From Bacteroidaceae bacterium (GTDB lineage: Bacteria > Bacteroidota > Bacteroidia > Bacteroidales > Bacteroidaceae): DNA of 64,000 bases. The notes under the pieces were generated by a model. It made no database searches, was not told the origin of the DNA, and was given only the letters and a program-made list of their open reading frames with translations. The stretch is from contig CABIXF010000019.1 of assembly GCA_902362595.1 (NCBI GenBank), positions 4,672 through 68,671 of the forward strand, given 5' to 3'. Shown piece after piece: positions 55,868 to 64,000 of this stretch. How positions within the stretch are numbered: the first letter of the stretch is position 1; every line of letters starts with the position of its first letter. A program made the position numbers and the translations under genes.

Positions 55868-57259
55868 ATGGAACAAGTTTTTAGCTATATCATCGGGCTC
55901 GGGGCAGCCGTGATGATGCCTATTCTGTTTACCATTCTAGGAGTATGTATCGGAATTAAATTCGGCAAGGCGCTGAAAAGCGGCCTGTTAGTCGGAGTAG
56001 GATTTGTAGGGCTCTCTGTGGTGACAGCCCTTTTGACCAGCAGCCTGGGGGAACCGTTGAAAAAGGTGACGGAAATTTATGGGCTGAGCCTGGGTATTTT
56101 TGATATGGGATGGCCTGCAGCCGCTTCTGTGGCCTACAACACTTCGGTGGGAGCCTTCATTATCCCGGTATGTTTGGGAGTAAACATTATCATGCTGTTA
56201 ACCAAAACCACCAAAACTGTCAACATCGACTTGTGGAACTACTGGCATTTCGCTTTCATTGGGGCGGTAGTTTATTTTGCAACGGAAAATATCTGGTGGG
56301 GATTCTTCTCTGCCATCATCTGCTACATCATCACATTGATTATGGCCGACCTGACCTGCAAACAGTTCCAGTCTTATTACGAAAAAATGGACGGAATCTC
56401 TATCCCGCAGCCGTTCTGCCAGGGATTCGTACCGTTCGCTCTTGTTATCAATAAGGTACTCGACAAAATTCCGGGATTCGACAAGCTGAACATCGACGCT
56501 GAAGGCATGAAAAGAAAATTCGGTATCATGGGAGAACCTCTTTTCCTGGGAGTAGTTGTAGGCTGCGTCATCGGTGCTTTGGCCTGCAAGAACACAGACG
56601 AGCTGATTGACGGCATTCCGGCCATCCTGGGACTGGGTATCAAGATGGGAGCCGTCATGGAACTTATCCCGCGTATCACCTCCTTGTTCATCGAAGGTCT
56701 GCGCCCGATTTCCGACGCCACCCGCGAGCTGATTGCCCGCAAATTCAAGAACAGTGCAAGCCTGAACATCGGTATGAGTCCGGCACTGGTAATCGGTCAT
56801 CCAACCACCTTGGTGGTTTCTCTGTTGCTGATTCCGGTGGCCCTGTTCCTGTCAGTCGTACTGCCCGGCAACCAATTCCTGCCGCTGGCTTCACTGGCTG
56901 GTATGTTCTACCTGTTCCCGGCCGTACTGCCTATCACCAAAGGTAACGTATTGAAGACCTTCCTGATCGGTCTGGTAGCTTTGATTGTCGGACTGTATTT
57001 CGTCACCGATCTGGCTCCGTTCTTTACACAAGCCGCTCAAGACGTATTTATCCGTACCAACGATACAGCCGTACAGATTCCGGAAGGATTCCAGGGAGGT
57101 GCCCTCGACTTTGCTTCCAGCATCTTCTCCTGGCTGATTTTCCATGCGGTCTACAACTTCAAGATTGTAGGCTCGGCCATCCTGGTTATCGTGGCTTTGG
57201 CCATGGCCATCTACAACCGCCGCCGCATCATCAAAGAAGCAAAACACATTGAAGAATAA
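55868..57259 (+). CDS. GatC-like sugar transporter (PTS galactitol IIC family), without other PTS parts
   Basis: The 463-residue membrane protein belongs by its features to the PTS galactitol IIC family: the N-terminal GLGAAVMMPILFTILGVCIGIKFGKALKSGL, the DMGWPAAASVAYNT segment and the GHPTTLVVSLLLIPVAL region. It has about ten to eleven membrane segments and a basic/acidic tail. No IIA, IIB, HPr or EI genes are near, and Bacteroides generally lack a working PTS for such sugars, so it may act as a facilitator or ion-coupled porter. kduI follows after 24 bp in the same transcript, which suggests the substrate is a uronate breakdown product. Confidence 0.87.
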   Translation: MEQVFSYIIGLGAAVMMPILFTILGVCIGIKFGKALKSGLLVGVGFVGLSVVTALLTSSLGEPLKKVTEIYGLSLGIFDMGWPAAASVAYNTSVGAFIIPVCLGVNIIMLLTKTTKTVNIDLWNYWHFAFIGAVVYFATENIWWGFFSAIICYIITLIMADLTCKQFQSYYEKMDGISIPQPFCQGFVPFALVINKVLDKIPGFDKLNIDAEGMKRKFGIMGEPLFLGVVVGCVIGALACKNTDELIDGIPAILGLGIKMGAVMELIPRITSLFIEGLRPISDATRELIARKFKNSASLNIGMSPALVIGHPTTLVVSLLLIPVALFLSVVLPGNQFLPLASLAGMFYLFPAVLPITKGNVLKTFLIGLVALIVGLYFVTDLAPFFTQAAQDVFIRTNDTAVQIPEGFQGGALDFASSIFSWLIFHAVYNFKIVGSAILVIVALAMAIYNRRRIIKEAKHIEE

Positions 57260-57283
57260 GAACCAAATAACAAATAAACGCTT

Positions 57284-58204
57284 ATGAAAAAATTAGCTAT
57301 GGCTATGATGCTGGGTGTGGCAGCTCTCTCTGCAAATGCCCAGATTAACTACCGGATGCAGACTGCCTGCAATCCGCAAGATGTAAAGACATACGACACA
57401 CAAAGACTGCGCAGCAGCTTCATGATGGAGAAAGTGCTGGTAGCCGATGAAATCAACGTAACTTATTCCATGTACGACCGCTTTATCTTCGGTGGTGCCA
57501 TGCCGGTCAACAAGGAATTGTCTTTGGATACTATCGACCCGTTGAAAGCTCCCTACTTCCTGTTCAACCGGGAACTGGGTGTCATCAACATTGGCGGTGA
57601 CGGTATCGTGACAGTAGACGGAAAAGAATATGAACTGAAATTCAAGGAAGCCCTCTATGTAGGACGCGGCAAGCAGAAAGTGACTTTCAAGAGCAAGGAT
57701 GCCAGCAAACCGGCCAAGTTCTACATCAACTCTGCCATCGCCCACAAAGAATACAAAACACAGTGGGTTACCATCGACGGACGCAAAGGTTCTCTGAAAG
57801 CAAACTCTTTTGCAGCCGGTAAGATGGAAGAAAGCAACGACCGTGTCATCAACCAGCTGATTGTAAAAAATGTACTTCAGGAAGGTCCTTGCCAGTTGCA
57901 GATGGGTCTGACGGAACTGAAACCGGGTAGTGTATGGAACACCATGCCGGCCCACACACACAGCCGCCGTATTGAAGCTTACTTCTACTTCAACGTACCG
58001 GAAGGCAACATGATCTGCCACCTGATGGGAGAGCCGCAGGAAGAACGCCTGGTATGGCTGGCCAACGAACAGGCCATCATGTCACCGGAATGGTCTATCC
58101 ACGCAGCTGCCGGAACCAGCAACTACATGTTCATCTGGGGTATGGCCGGTGAAAACCTTGACTATGGCGACATGGACAAAATCAAATACACAGAAATGAG
58201 ATAA
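57284..58204 (+). CDS. kduI: 5-keto-4-deoxyuronate isomerase (KduI) with a signal peptide
   Basis: KduI isomerises 5-dehydro-4-deoxy-D-glucuronate, the unsaturated uronate left by polysaccharide lyases. The 306 residues include an N-terminal signal peptide ([20 protein letters not shown], about 1-20), which the usual cytoplasmic enzyme (278 residues) lacks. The cupin metal site is intact: [13 protein letters not shown] (two His and Glu) and [33 protein letters not shown] matches the family's N-terminus. The exported enzyme would make the product in the periplasm, and the GatC-like neighbour may import it. Confidence 0.9.
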   Translation: MKKLAMAMMLGVAALSANAQINYRMQTACNPQDVKTYDTQRLRSSFMMEKVLVADEINVTYSMYDRFIFGGAMPVNKELSLDTIDPLKAPYFLFNRELGVINIGGDGIVTVDGKEYELKFKEALYVGRGKQKVTFKSKDASKPAKFYINSAIAHKEYKTQWVTIDGRKGSLKANSFAAGKMEESNDRVINQLIVKNVLQEGPCQLQMGLTELKPGSVWNTMPAHTHSRRIEAYFYFNVPEGNMICHLMGEPQEERLVWLANEQAIMSPEWSIHAAAGTSNYMFIWGMAGENLDYGDMDKIKYTEMR

Positions 58205-58236
58205 CACACACTTCCACAAACAGGAAGTTTTCATAC

Positions 58237-58299
58237 ACAAATTCCACAGACTTGCACAGACTTCCCGAACTGGAAATCCGCAAAGTATGTGGAATTTGT
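58237..58299 (+). terminator. Possible terminator of gatC-kduI
   Basis: ACAAATTCCACA (58237-58248) is the exact reverse complement of 58288-58299, with a 39-nt loop and a T-rich sequence after it. The long loop makes this weaker than the other terminators in the window. Confidence 0.4.
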
Positions 58300-58321
58300 C
58301 ATTTCATTTTACCTATATGGT

Positions 58322-59609
58322 CACTACTGTCCCGTAAAAGTGGATAAATAGTTCTTTGAAATTATTGAAATATAGTCAATTACACGGTCTTTTGAAATGA
58401 AACGGACTTGATTTTGCAACTTTGCAGTTTAATACAAATGGCTGCTATGTTCCAAGACAAATACGTATTCTCTCAATTAACCGCTTTTCTGAACAGGACT
58501 CAGTTCAACAACTATGTTCGCAAGTATGATGGCAACAGATATGTGAAACATTTCACTTGCTGGAATCAGATGCTCGCGATGATGTTTGGACAACTGAGTA
58601 ACCGTGAGAGCCTGCGAGACTTAATCGTTGCTTTCGAGGCGCATAGGGCCAAGCAATATCATCTTGGTTTAGGTCGTGAACCGATAGCCAAGACAACTCT
58701 TGCGACAGCCAACCATATATGATGAAGGAAGCCTGCGAGAAGCGGACGACCAACATCCTTGACATTTCTAGAAAGAAATATGCGTTTGATTCAACAACGA
58801 TTCCGTTGTGTCTTGCAACATTCCCATGGGCAAAGTTCCGAAGCAAGAAAGGAGGAGTGAAAGCTCATGTCTTATACGACATTGAAGCACAAGTTCCTGC
58901 CTTCTATACTGTAACCACTGCCTCAAAGCATGATTCTACAGCGATGTCTTCAATCCATTATGAACCAAATGCTTATTATATATTCGACAGGGCTTATGAC
59001 TCCTTTAAAGAGCTCTATAGGATACATCTTACAGACTCTTTCTTTGTTGTCAGGGCCAAGACGAACTTAAAATATAAGACAGTCAAATGGAAGCGGAGAA
59101 TGCCAAAGAACATAACGACAGATGCGGAAGTGAAACTGACCGGTTATCTCTCCGGGAAGAAATATCCGGAGTCATTCAGACTCGTCCGATATTACGATGA
59201 AGAAGATGACCGTGAGCTCACTTTTCTGACGAATGCGAAACAACTTTCTGCATTGGATGTCGCCAATCTTTACAAGAAAAGATGGTTGATCGAGCTGTTC
59301 TTCAAATGGCTCAAGCAGCACCTCAAGATAAAGAAATTCTGGGGCACAACAGAGAACGCCGTCCGCATACAAATCAGTGTCGCTATTATCACATACTGTC
59401 TTGTGGCTATTGTCCAACATGATATGAAGTTGAAACGCTCTACCTATGAAGTTTTGCAAATTCTCAGCATATCATTGACAGACAAAACCCTCTTGCGTGA
59501 CCTGTTCGACAAGACTAATTTCAATGATGTCAAAGATCTATATAATCCCATTATTCCGGGGCTATTTGATTAATTGTTTAACTCGTCCCATTTTAACGGG
59601 ACACTAATG
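58322..59609 (+). mobile_element. IS4-family insertion sequence, degenerate
   Basis: The ends form an inverted repeat: left CACTACTGTCCCGTAAAAG (from 58322) and, on the minus strand, right CATTAGTGTCCCGTTAAAA (from 59609). One transposase gene fills the element but is broken. The element is about 1.29 kb. I do not see a clear target-site duplication, so the exact ends are approximate. Confidence 0.82.
58447..59573 (+). pseudogene. IS4-family DDE transposase, disrupted by an internal deletion
   Basis: The N-terminal part (58447-58722, MFQDKYVFSQLTAFLNRTQF to TLATANHI) and the C-terminal part (58719-59573) are in different frames. The family signature YKKRWLIELFFKWLK (Y-x2-R-x3-E-x6-K) and the first Asp segment KYAFDSTTIPL are intact. 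At 58710-58722 the sequence jumps from the end of the N-terminal DNA-binding part to YMMKEACEKR; roughly a dozen codons that I would expect there are absent. The loss is not a multiple of three, so no full protein can be made. Confidence 0.82.
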
Positions 59610-59701
59610 TTCTAGATTTAAGAAATAAAGGAAATAGTACAACTTGAAACATCTTAGTTCTGTTACTTCGCAACTGACCGACTATTCCTTCAATCATTAT
59701 A

Positions 59702-60916
59702 CTAAATGGCATCTATTATCATTTTATTTGCATCATCAATAAGTACATTGTCCAAAGATGCCAGATAAATACGCGTGGTACTCTCGGAAGTGTGTCCCAT
59801 AGATTCACTGATGATTGATAAAGGGATGTTCAGGTTCCGAGCAATACTAGCCCATCCATGACGAGCGCAATAAGTTGTCAATTTAATAGGGCAACCGACC
59901 AGTTGGCCTATTATTTTCAAGTGTGCATTAATTCGATGTAACCCATTCTGATATTGTCGCCTTTCTTCGACGCCAGGCACATTGATTATAGGCAACAGAT
60001 AAGGTGAACCGGCCACATGATATCGGTTGACAATTTCCTGCATCTGCGTTTCCCATTTTATACTAAGCAGCTGATTTGTCTTATGACGGAGATATTTTAA
60101 ACAGCCATTCTGCAAGTTGTTCATTTTCAAATACGACAAGTCTACAAAAGATATCCCTCGAAGATAGAAACTAAGTAAAAAATAGTCACGTGACTCTTCC
60201 AGGATTGGAAACCTTGTCAAGTCCAATTGTTTTATTCTTTGAATAACTTCAGAAGATATTGCACGCTTGACGGTCTTTCGCACTCCAGTATAAACATGTT
60301 TAAAAAGATTTCGGCTTTCAGTCAGTTTCTTTTCAACCGCACGATTGTAGATTGCACGTAAGTTGCGCATATAAAAAGATACGGTATTCAGATTGAGTCC
60401 ACAGTCTTCCAATAAATATGCCTCATACTCCTTTATCAAATCAGCATCCATCTCATCAAAACAAATATCCCCTTTTTCACCTCGAAATCTGAGAAAACTA
60501 TTCTTTGAGGTTGTGTACGTCTCCGCGAGTCGTAGCTTTCCTATTGTTCTTAGATGTCGCGTAGTTTCATTTACAAAAGTGCAGAAACTCACCAAATTGC
60601 TATTTACTGATTTATAAGTATTTATTATATCATCTACAGAATAGGGTTTCCTTGATTGCTCCATGCGATTAATAATATTCTTTAGATGAAGAATATCCTT
60701 CTGTAGAAGTCTCTGAACATTGAAAAGATAACGATGTCGCTCAGTCCCTGATCCATAAAATTTTATATGCCCATTTTCCCACTCATCGGAATAGAGCTTA
60801 TAACATGTACCCACCTCTCGCATTATGCGATTATGAATCAACCGGAAATAAAGAGTCCCCGGTTTCCCAATGACCTTAGAAGGTCTGAAATTTAACTTTA
60901 TCGAAACCATACTCAT
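59702..60916 (-). CDS. Tyrosine-type site-specific recombinase (integrase)
   Basis: The 404-residue protein has an Arm-binding N-terminal part (about 1-100), a SAM-like domain (about 105-205) and a catalytic domain with the first Arg in FYLRGISFVDLSYLK, HGWAS in the box II region (CARHGWAS, Arg-His), the second GHTSESTTRIY with the nucleophile Tyr near residue 384. The RGxSFVDxxYL pattern is common in Bacteroides transposon and invertible-promoter recombinases. All catalytic positions seem present. It is the only intact gene of the mobile remains at the right end; I see no inverted target pair beside it. Confidence 0.88.
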   Translation of the reverse strand: MSMVSIKLNFRPSKVIGKPGTLYFRLIHNRIMREVGTCYKLYSDEWENGHIKFYGSGTERHRYLFNVQRLLQKDILHLKNIINRMEQSRKPYSVDDIINTYKSVNSNLVSFCTFVNETTRHLRTIGKLRLAETYTTSKNSFLRFRGEKGDICFDEMDADLIKEYEAYLLEDCGLNLNTVSFYMRNLRAIYNRAVEKKLTESRNLFKHVYTGVRKTVKRAISSEVIQRIKQLDLTRFPILEESRDYFLLSFYLRGISFVDLSYLKMNNLQNGCLKYLRHKTNQLLSIKWETQMQEIVNRYHVAGSPYLLPIINVPGVEERRQYQNGLHRINAHLKIIGQLVGCPIKLTTYCARHGWASIARNLNIPLSIISESMGHTSESTTRIYLASLDNVLIDDANKMIIDAI

Positions 60917-61260
60917 GATATTAAAAAAATTAATATGACTTTATCTCAAGATATAAAAACAAAGCATTAATTCTTATGTTCATTTTCTTTTTCCATGTGT
61001 GACAAGATATAACGTATGCAAGGATGCATATAAATGGAGTTTTTTTATAAAATTAATCGGAAATCATAAATAAATCCTCAAAATCAACTATTTCGTAGGA
61101 TTTATTAAGACCTTAGAATAATAAGCATTGGCATTCCGGCTTTTTGACGAACTTAAAAAGTCCAAATCCTGCTTTTCAAGCCGTCATTTTCCGGGAGAAT
61201 GGTCTTTCAAACTTCCCCTTTCAGACGGATTCAAAAACGAATAGGCACAAAAAGAGACTT
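60917..61260. other. AT-rich non-coding region upstream of the recombinase
   Basis: About 340 bp with low GC content. I see no reading frame with protein character and no clear repeat. It may hold the recombinase promoter or an attachment site. Confidence 0.5.
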
Positions 61261-61274
61261 ATCCTTGACTTTTC

Positions 61275-61349
61275 TACGTTTCCCACACAGGAAACATTTG
61301 TTTCCGGGCAAGGAACCGTATGTTTCACGAGGGGGAAACGTACGGCTCC
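61275..61349. repeat. Nested inverted repeats built from TTTCC/GGAAA words
   Basis: Bases 61312-61326 and 61335-61349 form a 15-bp stem (two of the pairs G-U on the minus strand) with an 8-nt loop. Next to it GGAAACATTTGTTTCC (61290-61305) is a palindrome, and TACGTTTCCC (61275-61284) is the exact complement of 61333-61342. On the minus strand the main hairpin starts GAGCCGTA and ends TACGGTTC, as in group II domain V, but its loop is not a GNRA tetraloop. Confidence 0.7.
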
Positions 61350-61455
61350 AACCGGAGAAACATAAAAAACATTTCAGCATGAGGTACAATTCTACCCGGC
61401 GTTTTCCTGAGTATGATTTCAGGCCTAATAAAATTGAACCAAATCGGACAAAGCT

Positions 61456-61524
61456 TTAATATTCCACCTTCCCCGGAGATACTCCAAACCGCCGCTTGAA
61501 TGCGCTGAAGAAATGCGAATGGTT
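61456..61524 (-). pseudogene. C-terminal scrap of an AraC-family regulator
   Basis: On the minus strand a 22-residue stretch reads SHFFSAFKRRFGVSPGKVEY and then a stop. This is the last helix of an AraC-type DNA-binding domain (FxxxFKxxxGxSPxxY). A stop codon lies just upstream (61525-61527), so nothing more of the gene is here. It is a remnant, not a working gene. Confidence 0.75.
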
Positions 61525-61786
61525 TTAACAACAATTCGTATGCCTTGTCGTATAAGTTAATTCTTCTAATCTCATACTCTTCAGTACTTCCTTTTGTTGA
61601 TTTCCTAGCTAGGGTATTGTCTGACTTTTATTTCAAACCATTCATTTTAACTGAGTTCTGGTTATTCCCAAACTTATAGCTTGTTTAAGCAATAGTAAAT
61701 ATTTTCTATCTATATCATTTATACTAAAAATTAAAGATAAGCTATTATATATCCACACCAGTTATCCCTTCCATCAAAGATAAATC

Positions 61787-61896
61787 CCAATCCTAATTTG
61801 CCAGCCGCATTTATTCCTTTTTTTCAGGAGAATTTTCCTTATGGCTTACGCCATGAAAATTCTCCTGAAAAAGAATACGGCGGCAAACGGATTGGA
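61787..61896. repeat. Long imperfect inverted repeat with perfect 18-bp core
   Basis: The core arms 61820-61837 and 61855-61872 are exact reverse complements; the 17-nt centre holds a second small hairpin (ATGGC/GCCAT). Pairing continues outward with gaps: GCCGC at the left matches CGGCGGC at the right, and CCAATCC at 61787 faces GGATTGG at 61890-61896. Each arm is about 45-50 nt. There are T and A runs in the arms but the size exceeds an ordinary terminator. Confidence 0.85.
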
Positions 61897-62301
61897 ATTA
61901 AAGGAAAGATTACAGGGATTAACTGCGACCGACGTGACGCATAGCCGTAAATCAAAGGCGGCTATCCTTATATTCCATATATGACCCCACAAATACTGTG
62001 AAAATCCACCTTCCTCAATAACAAAACATAGAGTGCTTGTCAAATCCCGAGATAAGACAGGAATTTTAGTTCCCTCCGATCTGCATAGTCCGGTGGCTTC
62101 GCTATGCTTTTACCCCTACTCTTCCTACCACTTTTCATCCTTTTTCCTGCTGTTTCTACATTCTTTCCTATCTTCGCTATGACATTTGATGACGTCTAAT
62201 GACATATAATTCCATTTGTTTGTAAATCAGATACTTAATCAATTTATCATCTTACATTTGGACTGTGAAACAAATCAAGTAGTCACTCAAAACAAAAGAT
62301 T
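61897..62301. other. Non-coding region before the DUF3945 remnant
   Basis: About 400 bp with no gene. The only structure I notice is a small hairpin, GCATAG/CTATGC at about 62084-62106. It probably belongs to the same eroded element. Confidence 0.4.
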
Positions 62302-62734
62302 ATGGTACAAGAAAACAGTCCTGATAAGGAAAAAAGGCAAGGCCGGACAAAGAAACCGGAAAAGCCTTATGTGGAACAAATTGACGAACTTTTGTTGGTA
62401 CATAACAAGAATGACCCAAAGGAAGGTTTAGGAGCGGTCAGCAAGGCAGACGAGAAAGGCAATTATCAGACGCATGAACAAGACCAGTCATCATATCTAC
62501 AGGGCTGAACAAATCGACTGGGAGAAACTGGAATCGGTAGGTATCAGCAGATTGCAAATTGAAAAGGACGGAAACATGGACCTGCTCCTTCAGGGAGAGG
62601 AGACCAATGTCATGTCCATTAAAATCAAGACTCCTGTATTTTCACTGACCATGGACGCCACACTCAGTCTGATTGAAGACGAGAATGGGAACCCGGTCAT
62701 CAGTATAAATGGTAACAACCCTTCAGGTGAATAA
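62302..62734 (+). pseudogene. DUF3945/DUF4099-type conjugative-transposon gene, internally deleted and frameshifted
   Basis: Two overlapping frames carry parts of one protein. The first (62302-62508) begins MVQENSPDKEKRQGRTKKPE and includes YVEQIDELLLVHNKNDPKEGLGAV, which matches the start of DUF3945-type proteins of Bacteroides conjugative transposons. The second (to 62734) has IDWEKLESVGISRLQIEK and LTMDATLSLIEDENG, which resembles DUF4099. In intact genes much sequence lies between these parts, and more follows after them. This copy is a deletion product and not functional. Confidence 0.72.
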
Positions 62735-62793
62735 ATAAGAAACCATAATGTATCATCTCTCTTTCCATGCCGAAAGACTACGGAACCCAAAAG

Positions 62794-63360
62794 CTGTAAA
62801 CGCAGACTGTCTGCATACGCTCCCATCTGATTGTTCCGCCAATCTCTGGCAGAAGTCAATCTTTCATTGAAATCCTGTATTTCATTTGTGATGTATGGAA
62901 CTTGTACCGTCTCTTTCTTTCCAAATAACCCGGCAATTCCTTTCTTTTTCTGCGTTATTGTCTTCATCCGAACCGACTGTGTGGCTATTACAGGTAGTTC
63001 ATTAGCAAGAATACTGTCGGACTCCACCCAGGATTGGACTGCTTTCATTATCCTGAACAGGTGTGTCTCTTTCGTCTCAAGCAGCACCCGTAAAGAGTCT
63101 ATCTGAACAGGACGTAAGAAATTTCCACACCCGGATTTTATTTCAAGCAGAATACTGTCTGTTTTAAGACGCTGATAATGGTATCTGTTATAATCTGATT
63201 CATCCCATGCAATAACTGATTCGCCTAAAGTTGCCAACCTGGTAATATACAAATGAGCTCTATGAATATTTTCACGGGCATAATTCGTTTCATTTATAAC
63301 GCCCTCAAACCTTCGAAAGCGGAAACGCTCGTTGACCATAACAACAGTCAGAAATAGAAC
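62794..63360 (-). pseudogene. Internal fragment of an RteA-like sensor kinase from a conjugative transposon
   Basis: The frame reads LFLTVVMVNERFRFRRFEGV to YADSLRLQ, about 189 residues. This matches what I know of the periplasmic sensor region of RteA-type kinases of CTnDOT-like elements, including the KKKGIAGLFGKKETVQV loop. The N-terminal cytoplasmic end and first membrane part are missing: homology stops at 63360, exactly at the stop of tatC. The kinase domains are missing at the other end, where the protein sequence changes to unrelated residues after LRLQ. Confidence 0.75.
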
Positions 63361-63938
63361 TATAGTTTATCCTTTACAACATAAATACTTATTTCATACA
63401 ACAACCAAATTGGCAATGCAACCAGCATAAGTGTGAATATATCTGATGTGGGTGTTATAATGGCAGCAATAATAAGAATAGCCACTATTGCATGTTTGCG
63501 GAAACGGCGCATAATAGTAGAATCCAACCAGCCCAAACGACCCAAAAGCCAACATAGTACCGGTAGTTCAAACACTATTCCCATCAATAAATTCATCATC
63601 ATAAAAGTACCAATATAAGACTGTATAGAAATCATGTTTTCTACTTCACTACTGACCTGATAAGTTCCCAAGAAGCGCAAGGTCAATGGAAATATGAGAA
63701 AATAACCGAGCAAAACACCTATGAAAAACATTACATATCCGCCGGTTATGATTCCCAATGAATATTTCCGTTCCCGGTCATACAATGCTGGAGAAATGAA
63801 CCGGAAAAGTTGATAGACGACATAAGGAGAGGCCAAGAGAAAACCGGCACAGACTGAGGTTTTCATGTGAATTATGAACTGTTCTGCAAGACCAGTATTT
63901 ATCAACTTTATCATTGCTGTCCGGAGAAAATTCGCCAA
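63360..63938 (-). pseudogene. tatC: Sec-independent translocase TatC, 5' truncated
   Basis: TatC is the core receptor of twin-arginine export. The 192 residues here hold the later part of the family: FIIHMKTSVCAGFLLASPYVVYQLFRFISPALY, ERKYSLGIITGGYVMFFIGVLLGYF and FELPVLCWLLGRLGWL, about five membrane helices. The first 60-80 residues, with the first membrane helix and the glutamate-rich cytoplasmic start, are missing. The frame begins at a TTG at 63938 and is closed by a stop a few codons upstream. The stop TAG overlaps the rteA fragment junction. Probably not functional. Confidence 0.8.
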
Positions 63939-64000
63939 AACAGCTATTATTAATTAATAATCAGTTAGTTACCAAGCTAATAAAATTTTTCGATTAGAAA

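Noticed and set aside
58719..59573. C-terminal transposase frame as an independent complete gene
   Set aside because: The N-terminal DNA-binding part is in the preceding frame, and residues expected between them are missing, so both belong to one broken gene.
59702..61260. Invertible promoter controlled by the tyrosine recombinase
   Set aside because: I found no inverted repeat pair flanking a promoter-sized segment next to the recombinase gene.

Overview
The window looks like chromosome of a gut Bacteroidales species, probably Bacteroides or Phocaeicola. Supporting signs are promoters of the TAnnTTTG type, a tmRNA whose tag reads GNENYALAA, a gldH-type lipoprotein, a fused MurF-alanine racemase, a fimbrillin-like lipoprotein, a hybrid two-component system of the Bacteroidetes kind, and conjugative-transposon fragments (RteA-like, DUF3945/DUF4099-like) typical of this group. 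I could not compare with any database, so the species is not fixed.

Layout. 1-7.8 kb: lytic transglycosylase, RelA/SpoT, MerR regulator, M23 peptidase, alaS. 8.4-8.8 kb: ssrA (tmRNA), minus strand. 8.9-14 kb: the two halves of PurH as separate genes on opposite strands, with a carbonic anhydrase and a PiT phosphate transporter between them. 14-19.8 kb: mreB-mreC-mreD-mrdA-rodA, the cell elongation operon, with a perfect 20-bp hairpin after mreB. 19.8-24.3 kb (minus): gldH, a PSP1/RicT-like protein, holB and an exported phospholipase D. 24.8-27.6 kb: mdh and a PAP2 phosphatase joined to a probable outer-membrane barrel. 27.6-33.9 kb: an accessory block with a 5'-truncated hybrid two-component regulator, a complete-looking group II intron, and a conjugative-transposon type integrase cut by the intron just after its catalytic tyrosine. 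The two flanks of the intron come from different genes, so this is a recombination scar. 34.2-48 kb: core genes (aroA, a metal ABC permease, tsaE, rnhB, DUF3109, trkA, dxs, GSCFA, murF-alr, split lysO). 48.3-54.9 kb (minus): topA-aroK-speA-argB, then an ECF sigma factor and its membrane partner. 55-58.2 kb: a small membrane protein, an orphan GatC-like sugar transporter and a KduI isomerase that carries a signal peptide.

58.3-64 kb is a mobile-element graveyard: an IS4-type element with a broken transposase, a tyrosine recombinase, about 1.4 kb of non-coding DNA with strong inverted repeats and a scrap of an AraC gene, a broken DUF3945/DUF4099 gene, an internal piece of an rteA-like kinase, and a 5'-truncated tatC.

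The least explained items are: (1) an 84-bp intergenic element, present twice in opposite orientation at 24.4 and 55.5 kb, built from CACA(G/C)TGTG units spaced at exactly 21 bp; (2) the GatC/exported KduI pair; (3) the chimeric group II intron junction; (4) the long imperfect inverted repeat near 61.84 kb. All domain calls rest on motif recognition by eye.
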